Notes: a model not told the origin generated them from the sequence alone. A stretch of DNA of 64,000 nt from Mumia quercus (GCF_025506335.1 NZ_JANZYO010000005.1:340453-404452); one strand, 5' to 3'; shown: positions 46,883 to 57,527, numbered from the stretch's first letter. Translations and numbers: made by a program.

Positions 46883-48690
46883 CCTCGCGCCGCTCGACGT
46901 CCACTCTCTCCGGCGTACGCCCGGCCCGCAGCGTGACCCGCCGCGGGTTCGGTGTGGTCGCCAAGGGTGTCGCCGAGGAGAAGCGGCGCTTCACCCTCGC
47001 CGTCGTCGGGTCGCTCGTCTACGGTGCGATGACCGTCGCCGACGCGTGGGTGCTGGGCTGGGCAACGGACCACGTCATCACGCCGTCGTTCCGCGACGGC
47101 GAGATCGTGACCGGGGCGGCGGTGGCCGCGTCGCTGCTCTTCCTCTCGGTCGCGCTGCTGCGCGCCTGGGGTGTGATCATGCGCCGGCTGATCGGCGGCA
47201 TCGTCTACTACCGGCTGATGGCGTCGTACCGACGCCGAGTCACCCGGCGCTACCTCGCCCTCCCGATGTCCTGGCACTCCCGGCACCCCACCGGTCAGCT
47301 GCTCTCCAACGCCAACGCCGACGTCGAGGCCACCTGGGCGGTGATGATGCCGCTGCCGATGGCCGTCGGCGTCATCGCGATGCTCGTGACCGCCGTCATC
47401 GCGATGCTCACGGCCGACGTCGTGCTCACGCTCGTCGGCCTGGTGGTCTTCCCCCTGCTCTTCGCGATCAACGTGGGCTACCAGCGGCTGCTCTCGCCGC
47501 GCGTCACCCGCGCCCAGGAGCTGCGCGGCCACGTGAGCGCGGTCGCGCACGAGTCGTTCGACGGCGCGCTCGTGGTCAAGACCCTGGGCCGCGAGACCGA
47601 GGAGACGGCGCGCTTCGCCGCGTCCGCCGAGGAGCTGCGCGACGCGAACGTCGCGGCTGGCCGGATCCGGTCGGTGTTCGACCCGCTGATCGAGATGCTG
47701 CCCAACCTCGGCGTCCTCCTCGTGGTCGTCCTCGGGGTCGAGCGCGTGCTCGCCGGTGACATCGCCGCGGGCGCCGTCGTCCAGGTCGCCTACCTCTTCA
47801 CGGTGGTCGGGTTCCCGGTGCGCGCGTTCGGCTGGGTGCTCGGCGAGCTGCCGCGGACCGTGGTCGGGTGGGAGCGGATCCAGGCCGTGCTGCGCGCGAC
47901 CGGCGACATGCCGTACGGCGACGGGTCGCTGCCGGGTGACGGACCGCTGCGCGTCGAGGTCAAGGGCGTCACGTACGGGTACGACGCGCGGCGCCCCGTC
48001 CTGGACTCCCTCGACCTCACGCTGGATCCGGGCACCGTGACGGCGGTCGTCGGCCTCACGGGCTCGGGCAAGAGCACCCTCGCGTCGCTCCTCGACCGGC
48101 TCGTCGATCCCGACGACGGGCGGATCCTGCTCGACGGGGCCGACATCGCTTCGCTGTCGCACGACGCGCTCGCCGAGGCGGTCGCGCTCGTCCCGCAGCA
48201 CACCTTCATTTTCGACGACACCGTCCGGGACAACATCACGCTCGGTGCCGACGTGGACGACGACCGCGTGCGCGAGGTGCTCGCGCTGACGCAGGCCGCC
48301 GAGTTCGTCGACGCGCTGCCCGACGGCCTCGACACGCGGCTGGGGGAGCGGGGCACGACGCTGTCGGGCGGGCAGAGGCAGCGCCTGGCGCTCGCCCGGG
48401 CGCTGGTCCGTGACCCGCGCCTGCTCATCCTCGACGACGCGACGAGTGCTCTCGACCCCGACGTCGAGCAGCGGATCCTGTCGGCGCTGGCACGCTCGAC
48501 CGCCTCCGGCAGCGGGCCGACGGTCTTCGTCGTCGCCTACCGCAAGGCCACCATCGCGCTCGCCGACGAGGTCTTGTTCCTCCGCGACGGCCGCGTGGTC
48601 GACCGTGGCACGCACGCAGAGCTGGTCGCGCGCTCGCCCGAGTACGCCGACATCGTCCAGGCCTACGACACCACCCGGGAGGCCTCGTGA
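46879..48690 (+). CDS. ABC exporter half-transporter, subunit A
   Basis: 603 residues: six-helix membrane domain (about 25-320) and C-terminal ATPase with Walker [10 protein letters not shown] (392-400), signature [15 protein letters not shown] and Walker [14 protein letters not shown]. Together with the next gene it looks like a heterodimeric exporter of the lipid/multidrug family. The cargo cannot be inferred. It is joined to hisF and to the partner gene by GTGA overlaps, so it is cotranscribed with histidine genes. Confidence 0.88.
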   Translation: MTSRRSTSTLSGVRPARSVTRRGFGVVAKGVAEEKRRFTLAVVGSLVYGAMTVADAWVLGWATDHVITPSFRDGEIVTGAAVAASLLFLSVALLRAWGVIMRRLIGGIVYYRLMASYRRRVTRRYLALPMSWHSRHPTGQLLSNANADVEATWAVMMPLPMAVGVIAMLVTAVIAMLTADVVLTLVGLVVFPLLFAINVGYQRLLSPRVTRAQELRGHVSAVAHESFDGALVVKTLGRETEETARFAASAEELRDANVAAGRIRSVFDPLIEMLPNLGVLLVVVLGVERVLAGDIAAGAVVQVAYLFTVVGFPVRAFGWVLGELPRTVVGWERIQAVLRATGDMPYGDGSLPGDGPLRVEVKGVTYGYDARRPVLDSLDLTLDPGTVTAVVGLTGSGKSTLASLLDRLVDPDDGRILLDGADIASLSHDALAEAVALVPQHTFIFDDTVRDNITLGADVDDDRVREVLALTQAAEFVDALPDGLDTRLGERGTTLSGGQRQRLALARALVRDPRLLILDDATSALDPDVEQRILSALARSTASGSGPTVFVVAYRKATIALADEVLFLRDGRVVDRGTHAELVARSPEYADIVQAYDTTREAS

Positions 48691-50570
48691 GCACGCAGAC
48701 GAGTCCCGTGGGCAGTGCCGTAGGTGGCCCGGACGCGCCGCGCGTCCGCGGCTTCGGGGTCGTCCGCCGCGGCTTCGCCCTCACGCCCTCGCTCGCCCAG
48801 GGCCTGCCGTTCACCCTCCTGCTCGCGGCGCTGAGCACGGTCGGAGGTGCGGTCGTCCCCGTCGTCGTGCAGGTCGCGATCGACCGCGGCCTCGGTGCCG
48901 AGGGCGGCCCCGACGAAGGCGTCGTCCTGCGGTGGAGCGCGGTGGCCGCCGGCATCGTCGTCCTGACCGCGCTGTGCGCCTGGGCGATGAAGGTCCGCCT
49001 CTTCGTCGCCAGCGAGCGCGGGCTCACCGACCTGCGGGTGAAGGCCTTCCGGCACGTCCACGACCTCTCCGTGCTCACCCAGGACCGCGAGCGGCGCGGT
49101 GCGCTCGTGTCGCGGGTGACCTCCGACATCGACCAGGTCTCGCTCTTCCTTCAGTTCAACGGGATCATGATCGTCACCAGCCTCGGTCAGGTGGCCGTCG
49201 CGACCGTGATCATGGCGTTCTACAGCTGGCAGCTGACGCTCGTGGTGTGGGCGTGCTTCGTCCCGCTCGTCGTCACGCTCGTGGCGCTGCAGGGCCGCAT
49301 GGCACGTGCGTACGACCATGCGCGAGCGACCGTCGGCACGATGCTGGCGGTGATCGCCGAGCCCGTCGTCGGCGCGTCGGTGGTCCGCTCGTACGCGGTG
49401 GAGCGCCGGACGCAGCGCCGGATCGACGAGGCGATCGGCGTCAACCTCCGGGCCAACATCCGCGCCCAGCGTCTGGTGGCGGGCACGTTCGCCTCGGCTG
49501 GTGTCGCGGGTGGTCTCGCCAACGCGGCCGTCGTGGTCGTTGGAGTGATGCTCGGCGTTGCCGGAGACCTCACGCTGGGCGGCGTCATCGCCTTCGCGTT
49601 CCTGGTGTCGCTGTTCATCGGACCGGTCCAGACGGCGACCCAGGTCATCACCGAGGCCCAGAACGCGATCTCCTCGTGGCGGCGGGTGATCGAGATCCTC
49701 GACACCCCTGCCGACGTTCGTGACCCCGGCGAGCACGTCATGCTCCCTCCGGGGGCGCTGGAGGTCGGGTTCGACCACGTCCGCTTCGCCTACCCCGGCG
49801 GGCCGGACGTGCTCCACGACGTCGACGTCACCATCCCGGCGCGCCAGCGGGTAGCGGTGGTGGGGGAGACCGGCTCGGGCAAGAGCACCTTCGCGAAGCT
49901 CCTGACCCGACTCTCCGACCCGACGGCCGGCACCGTGACGCTTGACGGTGTCGACCTGCGGACGATCGGGTTCGCCACGTTGCGCTCGCGCGTCGTCATG
50001 GTGCCGCAGGAGGGCTTCCTGTTCGACGCGACGCTGGCCGAGAACCTGCGCTACGGCGACCTCGACGCCACCCCGGAGCGGATGCGCGAGGCGTTCGCCG
50101 ACCTGGGGATCGACGACTGGTTCGCGTCGCTGCCCGACGGCCTCGAGACGCAGGTCGGGCAGCGCGGCGAGTCGCTGTCCGCGGGGGAGCGCCAGCTCGT
50201 CGCCCTCGTCCGCGCGTACCTGGCCGACCCCGACCTCCTCGTGCTCGACGAGGCGACCAGCGCCGTCGATCCCCAGACCGAGATGCGCGCGTCGCGTGCG
50301 CTGGAGCGGCTGCTCGCCGGGCGTACCTCGGTCGTCGTCGCGCACCGTCTCTCCACGGCCGAGGCTGCCGACCGCGTCCTCGTCTTCGACGCGGGCGTCC
50401 TGGTCGAGGACGGGCCGCACGAGGCCCTCGTGGCTCAGGGCGGGGCGTACGCCCGTCTGCACGCCTCCTGGGTGGCACAGGCCCACCTCGGTATCGATGC
50501 CGCACCGTCGGGCGAGGGCATCGACGACGCTCAGGCTGGACCTGCCTGGGACAATGGGCTCCGTGACTGA
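48687..50570 (+). CDS. ABC exporter half-transporter, subunit B
   Basis: 627 residues with the same layout: membrane domain (about 30-335), Walker [10 protein letters not shown] (393-401), signature [15 protein letters not shown] and Walker [14 protein letters not shown]. The signature is LSAGE here and LSGGQ in subunit A, and subunit A has Asp where a catalytic Glu normally follows Walker B (LDDATSA against LDEATSA here). This asymmetry is typical of heterodimeric exporters with one degenerate site. It overlaps hisI by about 8 nt. Confidence 0.88.
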   Translation: MSTQTSPVGSAVGGPDAPRVRGFGVVRRGFALTPSLAQGLPFTLLLAALSTVGGAVVPVVVQVAIDRGLGAEGGPDEGVVLRWSAVAAGIVVLTALCAWAMKVRLFVASERGLTDLRVKAFRHVHDLSVLTQDRERRGALVSRVTSDIDQVSLFLQFNGIMIVTSLGQVAVATVIMAFYSWQLTLVVWACFVPLVVTLVALQGRMARAYDHARATVGTMLAVIAEPVVGASVVRSYAVERRTQRRIDEAIGVNLRANIRAQRLVAGTFASAGVAGGLANAAVVVVGVMLGVAGDLTLGGVIAFAFLVSLFIGPVQTATQVITEAQNAISSWRRVIEILDTPADVRDPGEHVMLPPGALEVGFDHVRFAYPGGPDVLHDVDVTIPARQRVAVVGETGSGKSTFAKLLTRLSDPTAGTVTLDGVDLRTIGFATLRSRVVMVPQEGFLFDATLAENLRYGDLDATPERMREAFADLGIDDWFASLPDGLETQVGQRGESLSAGERQLVALVRAYLADPDLLVLDEATSAVDPQTEMRASRALERLLAGRTSVVVAHRLSTAEAADRVLVFDAGVLVEDGPHEALVAQGGAYARLHASWVAQAHLGIDAAPSGEGIDDAQAGPAWDNGLRD

Positions 50571-50922
50571 CTCCGCTCGCCTCGACCCCGCGATCGCCGC
50601 CCGGCTCAAGCTCGACGCCGACGGCCTCGTGCCCGCCGTCGTCCAGGAGGCCGACACCCATGCGGTGCTCATGGTCGGCTGGATGGACGACGAGGCGCTG
50701 CGCCGCACCCTGACCACCGGCCGCTCGACCTTCTGGAGCCGCAGCCGGCAGGAGTACTGGGTCAAGGGGGCGACCTCCGGCAACGTCCAGCACGTCCGCG
50801 AGGTCCGCCTCGACTGCGACGGCGACACCCTGCTGGTGAAGGTCTCCCAGACGGGGCCGGCCTGCCACACCGGCGCCACGACCTGCTTCGACGACGACGT
50901 GCTCCTGGAGGAGCAGGCGTGA
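50563..50922 (+). CDS. hisI: Phosphoribosyl-AMP cyclohydrolase
   Basis: 119 residues. The metal-binding DCDGD (84-88), the [18 protein letters not shown] substrate segment and the Cys pair in CHTGATTC (101, 108) define HisI. It opens the purine ring of PR-AMP. GTG 50563 is used; ATG 50554 would add three residues. GACAAT ends 7 nt before the GTG and may be an imperfect leaderless -10. hisE (the pyrophosphohydrolase domain) is not fused and not present here. Confidence 0.92.
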   Translation: MTDSARLDPAIAARLKLDADGLVPAVVQEADTHAVLMVGWMDDEALRRTLTTGRSTFWSRSRQEYWVKGATSGNVQHVREVRLDCDGDTLLVKVSQTGPACHTGATTCFDDDVLLEEQA

Positions 50923-51500
50923 GCGCGCGCGGGTACGGTCCCACCGTCCTGCTCGGTGTCGTCGGCGGGGCCGCGGCGTTCTTCTCCGCCTCGCAGCCTT
51001 GGTCGCGCGTCACGGTCGAGACCGAGGGGTTGGCGCGCGACGTGGTGAGCGTCACCGGCAACGAGGCGCTGCCGGTCGTGGGCGGTCTCGCGCTGGTGGC
51101 CCTCGCAGGCACCGTCGCCGTCCTGGCGTCCGCGGGCCGGGTGCGCACGGCCGTCGGCCTGGTCGTCACGCTCGCCTCCCTGGCCGGGGCGGTGGCCGTG
51201 ACGCTCGGCGGGGACGCCGTCCACGACGCCCTCGTCACCTCGCTCGCCGAGTCTCCCGCGATGGCGGGAGACGCCGCGCTGCAGAGCCGCCTCGCCGACG
51301 ACGCGGCGACGACTGCCTGGCGGTGGGCGAGCCTGGCGTCCCTGCTCATGAGCGCGGTCGCTGGTGCCGCCGTGGTCCGTTGGGGTCGCGCGTGGCCGTC
51401 GATGGGGCGCCGCTACGAGTCGGTCGCGCAGCAGCGTACGGAGAGCGCCGACGACGACCCGTGGAAGGCACTCGACCGCGGCGAGGACCCGACCGTCTAG
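50919..51500 (+). CDS. Trp biosynthesis-associated membrane protein
   Basis: 193 residues with about four membrane helices (near 6-24, 46-68, 72-98 and 125-148), matching the actinobacterial family that sits between trpE and trpC (opening [22 protein letters not shown]). Function unknown. Here it is coupled directly to hisI by GTGA and no trpE lies before it. The C-terminal tail is acidic and hydrophilic. Confidence 0.82.
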   Translation: MSARGYGPTVLLGVVGGAAAFFSASQPWSRVTVETEGLARDVVSVTGNEALPVVGGLALVALAGTVAVLASAGRVRTAVGLVVTLASLAGAVAVTLGGDAVHDALVTSLAESPAMAGDAALQSRLADDAATTAWRWASLASLLMSAVAGAAVVRWGRAWPSMGRRYESVAQQRTESADDDPWKALDRGEDPTV

Positions 51501-51549
51501 GCTTGGGGCAGCTTCCGAGCACCAGTTCCGTAGAGAGGTATTGAGAACG

Positions 51550-51738
51550 ATGCATGGTTCTTCCCCCGCAGCCTGGACCGCGGTCGTCATCTGTCTGATC
51601 GGCTTCACGATCGGCGGCGTGGCGCTGCTCATGGGGCCGAACTGGGTGCTCTTCTGGATCGGCGTCGGCCTCACGCTGGGCTCGGCCGTCGTCGCCAAGA
51701 TCATGTCCGCGGCGGGTCTGGGCGCCAAGGCGCACTGA
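51550..51738 (+). CDS. HGxxPAAW-motif small membrane protein
   Basis: 62 residues starting MHGSSPAAW, which is the name-giving motif of this actinobacterial family, followed by two membrane helices (about 10-28 and 32-52). It commonly lies in the trp region. Function unknown. The ATG is chosen because the motif is N-terminal; GAGAGG lies upstream. Confidence 0.85.
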   Translation: MHGSSPAAWTAVVICLIGFTIGGVALLMGPNWVLFWIGVGLTLGSAVVAKIMSAAGLGAKAH

Positions 51739-51808
51739 TCTACGGGAGACTGCTCCCCGACGGCGTCTGAGCGACGCCGGCGACTCCGTCGACGAAGGGA
51801 GAGCGCTC

Positions 51809-52468
51809 GTGTCCTCCGACCAGCCCCCGTACCCCCCGCAGCAACCGCCCTCGGGTCCGTACGGGCCGCCGCAGGGCACGCCTCCCGGGTACGGCCAGCA
51901 GGGTCCGCCCCCGCCGCCGTACGGCCAGCCGCCTCAGTACGGCCCGTATGGGGGTGGCGGCGGGTACGCCCCGGTCCCGCAGTACGTGCCGCCGGCGCCG
52001 TACGCCAGCTGGTGGTCACGGGTCGGCGCTCTGCTCATCGACAGCCTCCTCGCGACGCTGCTGACGATCGTCCCGGTCGTCGTGGGCGCGATCGTGCTCG
52101 CCGGCGCGACGGAGACGACGACCAACTCGTTCGACGAGACGACGAGCGAGGTCGTGAACGGCGGCCAGTTCGCCCTCGGTATCGGGCTGCTCCTGCTCGG
52201 CTGGCTGGTCGGTCTGGTGTTCCAGATCTGGAACCAGGGCATCCGCCAGGGGCAGCGCGGTCAGAGCCTCGGCAAGCAGCTGCTCGGGATCAAGGTGATC
52301 GAGATGAGCACGGGCCAGTCGCAGGGCGCGGGCAAGGGTGTGCTCCGCTTCCTGCTGTACGCCGTCCTCTCCGGTGCGTGCTTCCTCGACGTACTGTGGC
52401 CGTTGTGGGACGCGAAGAAGCAGACCTGGCACGACATGATCGTCTCGTCGGTCGTCGTGAAGGCGTGA
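51809..52468 (+). CDS. RDD-family membrane protein with Pro/Tyr/Gly-rich N-terminus
   Basis: 219 residues. Residues 1-65 are low-complexity Pro/Gly/Gln/Tyr. The RDD domain follows, with YASWWSRVGALLIDSLLATLL (Arg and Asp of the name) in the first helix, two more helices, and QSLGKQLLGIKV then WHDMIVSSVVVK at the end. RDD proteins are small transport-like membrane proteins of uncertain role. GGGAGA precedes the GTG. The stop overlaps the next gene by GTGA. Confidence 0.85.
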   Translation: MSSDQPPYPPQQPPSGPYGPPQGTPPGYGQQGPPPPPYGQPPQYGPYGGGGGYAPVPQYVPPAPYASWWSRVGALLIDSLLATLLTIVPVVVGAIVLAGATETTTNSFDETTSEVVNGGQFALGIGLLLLGWLVGLVFQIWNQGIRQGQRGQSLGKQLLGIKVIEMSTGQSQGAGKGVLRFLLYAVLSGACFLDVLWPLWDAKKQTWHDMIVSSVVVKA

Positions 52469-52905
52469 GCGCGGCCGCCGCGCCCGACGCGACGCCTCGC
52501 TCGGTGTCGAGCTGGCGGGCGTTGCGGGCTCCGCTGGCCGTGGGCGCCGGCGGTCTCGCGGCTGCTGCGCTGCTGCACTTCCGCGACCCCCACGTGTCGG
52601 GGAGCTACGGCTACTGCCCCTTCGCTCTCCTCACCGGTCTGGACTGTCCCGGCTGCGGCGGGCTGCGGGCGGCGCACGCCCTCACCGACCTGGATCTCCC
52701 GGCGGCGGCGTCGAGCAACCTGCTGGCCGTGGTGCTGGCCGGCGTGCTCCTGGTCGCGTGGGTGGCGTGGATCCCGCGTCGGCTGCGCAACCCCGAGGCG
52801 CGGATGATCGTCCTCACCTCACGCGTGGGGGTCGTCGTGCTGGGCGTCGCGCTCGTCTTCACCGTCGCGCGCAACACACCGTGGGGCGCATGGTTCGGCT
52901 CGTGA
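52465..52905 (+). CDS. DUF2752 membrane protein
   Basis: 146 residues with three hydrophobic segments and the DUF2752 core CPFALLTGLDCPGCGGLRA (two CxxC-like cysteines near 56-68, depending on the start). Function unknown; the conserved CPGCG suggests metal or redox chemistry, which is inference. The GTG at 52465 overlaps the RDD gene by 4 nt, so both are probably made together. Confidence 0.82.
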   Translation: MSAAAAPDATPRSVSSWRALRAPLAVGAGGLAAAALLHFRDPHVSGSYGYCPFALLTGLDCPGCGGLRAAHALTDLDLPAAASSNLLAVVLAGVLLVAWVAWIPRRLRNPEARMIVLTSRVGVVVLGVALVFTVARNTPWGAWFGS

Positions 52906-52923
52906 CGCCGGTCTCGCATACGA

Positions 52924-52962
52924 CGAGGGCCGCCCCGGATCCAGGATCCGGGGCGGCCCTCG
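52924..52962. terminator. Bidirectional hairpin terminator
   Basis: A perfect 19-nt inverted repeat (52924-52942 and 52944-52962) lies between the convergent DUF2752 and DUF4190 genes. Allowing for a realistic loop, about 17 bp can pair. Confidence 0.75.
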
Positions 52963-52987
52963 GTGTCAGTGGCTCACGACGAGCCGC

Positions 52988-53383
52988 TCACGCCTGAACG
53001 TCGATCGACCCCGTCGCGAAGAGGATGCCGTAGACGACGACGCCGAGCACGGTCAGGGCGACCGAGACGATGCCGAGGATGAAACCGGCCTTGGCCATCC
53101 CGGCGCCGGTGAGGCGCCCCTGCGACGCCTCGATCTCGGCCTGCGCCTGCTTGCCGAGGATGATGCCGGCGATGCCGATCACGCCGCAGCACAGCAGGCC
53201 GAGGAGGCCGGTGACAAGCGCCCAGACCGCCTTGTTGGAGTTCTGCGGCGGCATGCCGTACGGGTCACCCCCGGGCGGGGGGTTGTAGCCGGGAGGCGGC
53301 GAGCCGTACCCGCCGGGAGGGGGGTTGTAGCTCGGCGGCTCGTTTCCCGGGGGCGTCTGACCGCCGGAAGGGGGATAGCTCAT
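52988..53383 (-). CDS. DUF4190 membrane protein with Pro/Gly/Tyr-rich N-terminus
   Basis: 131 residues. The first 48 are PPPGGY-type low complexity, as in the RDD protein nearby. Two membrane helices follow (about 52-76 and 100-122) with the DUF4190 pattern VTGLLGLLCCGVIGIAGIIL and GQLxxxGMAKAGFILG-like spacing. AAGGAG lies 5 nt upstream of the ATG. Function unknown. It is the only minus-strand gene between hisI and gltD. Confidence 0.83.
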   Translation of the reverse strand: MSYPPSGGQTPPGNEPPSYNPPPGGYGSPPPGYNPPPGGDPYGMPPQNSNKAVWALVTGLLGLLCCGVIGIAGIILGKQAQAEIEASQGRLTGAGMAKAGFILGIVSVALTVLGVVVYGILFATGSIDVQA

Positions 53384-53533
53384 CGTGCTCCTTCGTCATG
53401 GGCTGGGTGGCGCAATTCTGCCGTAGCGGTCGGCGCGGGACGAAAGGCCCCGCCGCTGCGGCCGGGACGGCCTGTGCGAGCATCGGGCGAACGTGCTACC
53501 AGGGCCCGGTGATCCTCCGCACACCCGCCTGGC

Positions 53534-53539
53534 TACTCT
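53534..53539 (+). promoter_or_regulatory. Possible trpC promoter -10
   Basis: TACTCT in the 225-nt region upstream of trpC (53384-53608). No good -35 is seen. The region contains no Trp-rich leader peptide, T-box or attenuator hairpin that I can support. Confidence 0.3.
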
Positions 53540-53608
53540 GGGACGGACAGGCTGCGGCGCGGAGGCGAGACGCGACGCAGTGTCCACGGGTGGGAAGGCA
53601 GGTCGGCG

Positions 53609-54415
53609 ATGTCCGTACTCGACGACATCCTCGAAGGAGTGCTCGAGGACCTCGAGGACCGCATGGCCGCGGTCCCGCTCGACGACCTCAAAGAACGCGC
53701 GAAGCGTCAGGACGTCGCGCTCGACCCGATGCCGGCGTTCCGTGCCGACGGCGTCTCGGTCATCGCAGAGGTCAAACGGGCGAGCCCCTCGAAGGGTTCC
53801 CTGGCCGACATCAAGGATCCCGCCGCGCTGGCGGTCGACTACGCGGAGGGCGGCGCCGCGGCGATCTCGGTGCTCACCGAGCGTCGGCGCTTCTCCGGCA
53901 GCCTCGACGACCTGAAGGCCGTCCGTGCCCGCGTCGACTGCCCGGTGCTGCGCAAGGACTTCATCACGACCTCCTACCAGCTGTGGGAGGCCCGCGCGGC
54001 CGGCGCCGACATGGCGCTGCTGATCGTCGCGGCGCTCGACCAGCCCGCGTTGGAGTCGCTGATCGAGCGTGCGCGCTCGATCGGCCTGACGCCGCTGGTG
54101 GAGGTGCACGACGAGGAGGAGGTCGAGCGGGCGGTCGCCGCCGGCGCCGACCTCGTGGGCGTCAACGCCCGCAACCTCAAGACGCTCGAGGTGGACCGCT
54201 CCACGTTCGCGCGGCTCTCTCCGCGGATCCCCGACTCGGTCGTCAAGGTGGCCGAGTCCGGCGTCCGTGACACCAAGGACGTCATCGAGTACGCCCGCGC
54301 GGGCGCGCAGGTCGTCCTGGTGGGAGAGACGCTGGTGACGGGTGGCAACCCGCGCTCGACCGTCGCCGACCTGGTGGCCGCCGGATCGCACCCGGCGCTC
54401 CAGCACCGATGGTGA
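53609..54415 (+). CDS. trpC: Indole-3-glycerol phosphate synthase
   Basis: 268-residue (beta-alpha)8 barrel. [13 protein letters not shown] with catalytic Lys56, LRKDFITT and [12 protein letters not shown] are family landmarks, and the phosphate loop is near VAESGV. It closes the indole ring from CdRP. The family opening [14 protein letters not shown] supports the ATG at 53609. Not fused to trpF. Confidence 0.95.
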   Translation: MSVLDDILEGVLEDLEDRMAAVPLDDLKERAKRQDVALDPMPAFRADGVSVIAEVKRASPSKGSLADIKDPAALAVDYAEGGAAAISVLTERRRFSGSLDDLKAVRARVDCPVLRKDFITTSYQLWEARAAGADMALLIVAALDQPALESLIERARSIGLTPLVEVHDEEEVERAVAAGADLVGVNARNLKTLEVDRSTFARLSPRIPDSVVKVAESGVRDTKDVIEYARAGAQVVLVGETLVTGGNPRSTVADLVAAGSHPALQHRW

Positions 54416-54487
54416 CGGCGGTCGCACCCCGCCGTCCGCACCATCCTCGTCGACAAGCCTGTTGACGCGACCTGCAAGGATCGACGC

Positions 54488-55735
54488 ATGACCAGCACCT
54501 CGGCCTCGGCCGACCCGCGTCCCTCGAGCCTCCCCGACGAGCACGGCCACTTCGGCCGGTTCGGCGGTCGCTTCATGCCCGAGGCGCTCATCGCGCCTCT
54601 CGACGAGCTCGAGCGCGCCTGGCGGGAGGCGGTCGTCGACCCGACGTTCACCGCCGAGCTCGACCGGATGCTCCGCGAGTACGCGAACGTCCCGAGCCCG
54701 CTGTACGAGGCCACGCGGCTGTCCGAGCGTGCCGGTGCCCGGTTCCTCCTCAAGCGTGAGGACCTCAACCACACCGGTGCCCACAAGGTCCGCAACGTCC
54801 TCGGTCAGGCCCTGCTCACCAAGCGCATGGGCAAGCACCGGGTGATCGCCGAGACGGGCGCGGGCCAGCACGGCGTCGCGACCGCGACCGCCTGCGCGTA
54901 CCTCGACCTCGAGTGCGTCGTCTACATGGGCGAGGTCGACACGCAGCGTCAGGCCCTCAACGTGGCGCGGATGCAGATGCTCGGGGCGACCGTGATCCCG
55001 GTGACGACGGGGAGCCGCACGCTCAAGGACGCCATCAACGAGGCGCTCCGCGACTGGGTGAGCACCGTCGACGACACCCACTACCTGCTCGGGACCGCCG
55101 CGGGTGCCCACCCGTTCCCCGAGATCGTGCGCGACCTCACGCGTGGCATCGGTGACGAGGCCCGGGCGCAGTCGCTGGAGCTGACCGGTGCGCTCCCCGA
55201 CGCGGCCGCGGCCTGCGTGGGCGGCGGCTCGAACGCGATCGGCCTGTTCGCCGGTTTCCTGCACGACGACGCGGTGCGGCTGTACGGATTCGAGGCCGGT
55301 GGCGACGGCTTCGAGACCGGACGCCACGCGGCCACGATCACCGCCGGAGACGTGGGCGTCCTGCACGGCACCCGCTCGTACCTGCTGCAGGACGAGGACG
55401 GCCAGACGATCGAGTCGCACTCCATCTCTGCCGGCCTCGACTACCCAGGGGTAGGGCCGGAGCACGCCTATCTCGCCGAGACCGGGCGTGCCTCGTACGA
55501 GCCGGTCACCGACGACGAGGCGATGGCGGCCTTCGACCTGCTCTGCAAGACCGAGGGCATCATCCCGGCGATCGAGTCGGCGCACGCCCTCGCGGGCGCC
55601 CTTCGTCTCGCGCCGCGACTGGCCGAGGAGCTCGGCCGCCCGGCGACGATCCTGGTCAACCTCTCCGGGCGCGGCGACAAGGACGTACACACCGCCGCCG
55701 AGTACTTCGGCCTTCTCGACAAGGACGACGCATGA
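54488..55735 (+). CDS. trpB: Tryptophan synthase beta subunit
   Basis: 415 residues. The PLP Lys is Lys100 in [23 protein letters not shown] and the phosphate-binding GGGSNAIG are present, and the N-terminal [13 protein letters not shown] is standard. It condenses indole with serine. AAGGA lies 7 nt before the ATG. It overlaps trpA by ATGA, as expected for the two subunits. Confidence 0.96.
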   Translation: MTSTSASADPRPSSLPDEHGHFGRFGGRFMPEALIAPLDELERAWREAVVDPTFTAELDRMLREYANVPSPLYEATRLSERAGARFLLKREDLNHTGAHKVRNVLGQALLTKRMGKHRVIAETGAGQHGVATATACAYLDLECVVYMGEVDTQRQALNVARMQMLGATVIPVTTGSRTLKDAINEALRDWVSTVDDTHYLLGTAAGAHPFPEIVRDLTRGIGDEARAQSLELTGALPDAAAACVGGGSNAIGLFAGFLHDDAVRLYGFEAGGDGFETGRHAATITAGDVGVLHGTRSYLLQDEDGQTIESHSISAGLDYPGVGPEHAYLAETGRASYEPVTDDEAMAAFDLLCKTEGIIPAIESAHALAGALRLAPRLAEELGRPATILVNLSGRGDKDVHTAAEYFGLLDKDDA

Positions 55736-56571
55736 GCGCGCTCGCTGACCTGCTGGCGCGTACACGTGCCGAGAACCGGCCCGCGCTGGTCGGCTACCTC
55801 CCCGCGGGGTTCCCCGACAAGCAGACCGCCATCGACGCGATGGTCGCGATGGTCGAAGGCGGTGTCGACATCGTCGAGGTCGGCCTGCCGTACTCCGACC
55901 CGGTCATGGACGGGCTGACCATCCAGCGGGCCGCCGACGCGGCGCTCGCCGGCGGCACGAAGGTCGCCGACGTCCTGGACACGGTCGAGGCGGTCGCCGC
56001 GACCGGGGCGCCGACGCTGATCATGACCTACTGGAACCCCGTCGAGCGGGTCGGTGTCGAGGACTTCGCGTCGCGTCTCGCGGCGGCCGGGGGAGCGGGC
56101 CTGATCACCCCTGACCTGATCCCCGACGAGGCGGAGGAGTGGGTGTCGGCCTCCGACGCGCACGGGCTCGACCGCGTCTTCCTCGTGGCGCCTTCGTCGA
56201 CCGACGAGCGCCTCGCCATGACCGCGCAGGCCTCCAGCGGCTTCCTCTACGCCACGTCGGTGATGGGCGTCACGGGCACGCGCTCGGCGACCAGCAACGC
56301 CGCTCCGACCCTGGTCTCGCGCGTTCGGGCCGTCTCGGACATCCCGGTGGGGGTCGGCCTCGGAGTCAGCAACGGCGACCAGGCGGCGGAGGTCGGCGAG
56401 TTCGCCGACCTCGTTATCGTCGGCTCCGCCCTGGTGGCACGCCTTCTGGGGGCCGGCTCTGACACGGCCAAGGGCGTCGCCGACGTACGCCGCCTGGCGG
56501 AGGACCTGCGCGCAGGCGTCGAGCGTGCGCGTACGGCCGACCGACCCCTCGACAAGGGAGCCCTCGCGTGA
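55732..56571 (+). CDS. trpA: Tryptophan synthase alpha subunit
   Basis: 279 residues. Catalytic Glu49 and Asp60 lie in [28 protein letters not shown] and SVMGVTGTR are typical. It cleaves indole-3-glycerol phosphate and passes indole to TrpB. ATGA overlap with trpB, GTGA overlap with lgt. Confidence 0.95.
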   Translation: MSALADLLARTRAENRPALVGYLPAGFPDKQTAIDAMVAMVEGGVDIVEVGLPYSDPVMDGLTIQRAADAALAGGTKVADVLDTVEAVAATGAPTLIMTYWNPVERVGVEDFASRLAAAGGAGLITPDLIPDEAEEWVSASDAHGLDRVFLVAPSSTDERLAMTAQASSGFLYATSVMGVTGTRSATSNAAPTLVSRVRAVSDIPVGVGLGVSNGDQAAEVGEFADLVIVGSALVARLLGAGSDTAKGVADVRRLAEDLRAGVERARTADRPLDKGALA

Positions 56572-57527
56572 ACCTCGCCTCGATCCCGAGTCCGTCGCAG
56601 TCGGTGTGGGAGCTCGGACCGTTCCCCGTCCGTGCGTACGCGCTGTGCATCATCCTCGGTGTCGTCGCCGCCATCTGGGTCGGTGACAAGCGGTTCCAGG
56701 CCCGTGGCGGCAAGCCCGGTGCCGTCGCGGACGTCGCGGTGTGGGCGATCCCGTTCGGGCTCGTGGGCGCCCGCCTGTACCACGTCGTGACGAACCCCGA
56801 GCTCTACTTCGCCGAGGGGCGCGAGCCGATCAAGGCCCTCTACATCTGGGAGGGCGGCCTGGGGATCTGGGGAGCGATCGGGCTCGGTGCGCTCGGCGCG
56901 TACATCGGGTGCCGGCGTCAGGGCATCAAGTTCGCCCCGTTCGCCGACGCCCTCGCGCCGGGCATCCTCCTGGGTCAGGCGATCGGCCGGTGGGGCAACT
57001 GGTTCAACCAGGAGCTCTTCGGCGGCCCGACGGACCTGCCCTGGGGCCTGGAGATCGATCCTGCCCGGCGGCCGCAGGGTTACGAGCAGTTCGAGACGTT
57101 CCACCCGACGTTCCTGTACGAGTCGCTGTGGAGCCTGGCCGGGTTCTTCGTGCTCATCTGGGCCGACCGGCGCTTCAAGCTCGGCGGCGGCCGAGTCGTG
57201 GCGCTGTATGTCGCGGTGTACACCGCGGGCCGGTTCTGGATCGAGGGCATGCGCATCGACACCGCCCACGAGTTCCTCGGACTGCGGCTCAACCAGTGGA
57301 CGTCGCTGGTGCTCTTCGCCCTCGCCGTCGCGGCGTTGGTCTGGCTCACCAAGACCGGCCGCGGTGCGCGGGAGACGGTCGTCCAGGTCGGGGCGGACGA
57401 TGACGCCGACACGTCTGCGGCCGAGGACACCCTCACCGAGGATGCGGCGGCAGAGGACGACGGCGAGGACGATGCGACCGCTGAGGCAAGCCGATCCTCG
57501 GATGACGCAGACGGCTCCCGGTCGTAG
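56568..57527 (+). CDS. lgt: Prolipoprotein diacylglyceryl transferase Lgt
   Basis: 319 residues with seven membrane helices. The Lgt signature is GRWGNWFNQE (from 140), followed by HPTFLYESLW and the GRFWIEGMRID segment. It transfers diacylglycerol to the lipobox Cys, upstream of LspA. A hydrophilic, strongly acidic tail of about 45 residues (after roughly 275) extends past the usual end and has no recognised fold. The trpA-lgt neighbourhood is typical for actinobacteria. Confidence 0.95.
   Translation: MNLASIPSPSQSVWELGPFPVRAYALCIILGVVAAIWVGDKRFQARGGKPGAVADVAVWAIPFGLVGARLYHVVTNPELYFAEGREPIKALYIWEGGLGIWGAIGLGALGAYIGCRRQGIKFAPFADALAPGILLGQAIGRWGNWFNQELFGGPTDLPWGLEIDPARRPQGYEQFETFHPTFLYESLWSLAGFFVLIWADRRFKLGGGRVVALYVAVYTAGRFWIEGMRIDTAHEFLGLRLNQWTSLVLFALAVAALVWLTKTGRGARETVVQVGADDDADTSAAEDTLTEDAAAEDDGEDDATAEASRSSDDADGSRS

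Noticed and set aside
51764-51780. GGCGTC-TGAGC-GACGCC hairpin before the RDD gene as a terminator
   Set aside because: The stem is only 6 bp with no T-run, and such short hairpins are common by chance at this GC content.
48663-52019. 1118-codon minus-strand open frame opposite the second ABC gene and hisI
   Set aside because: Antisense shadow crossing several confident genes, with Arg/Asp/His-rich low-complexity translation.
53398-53608. Trp leader peptide/attenuator upstream of trpC
   Set aside because: The open frame starting at 53398 has only scattered Trp codons, and no terminator/antiterminator pair is seen.
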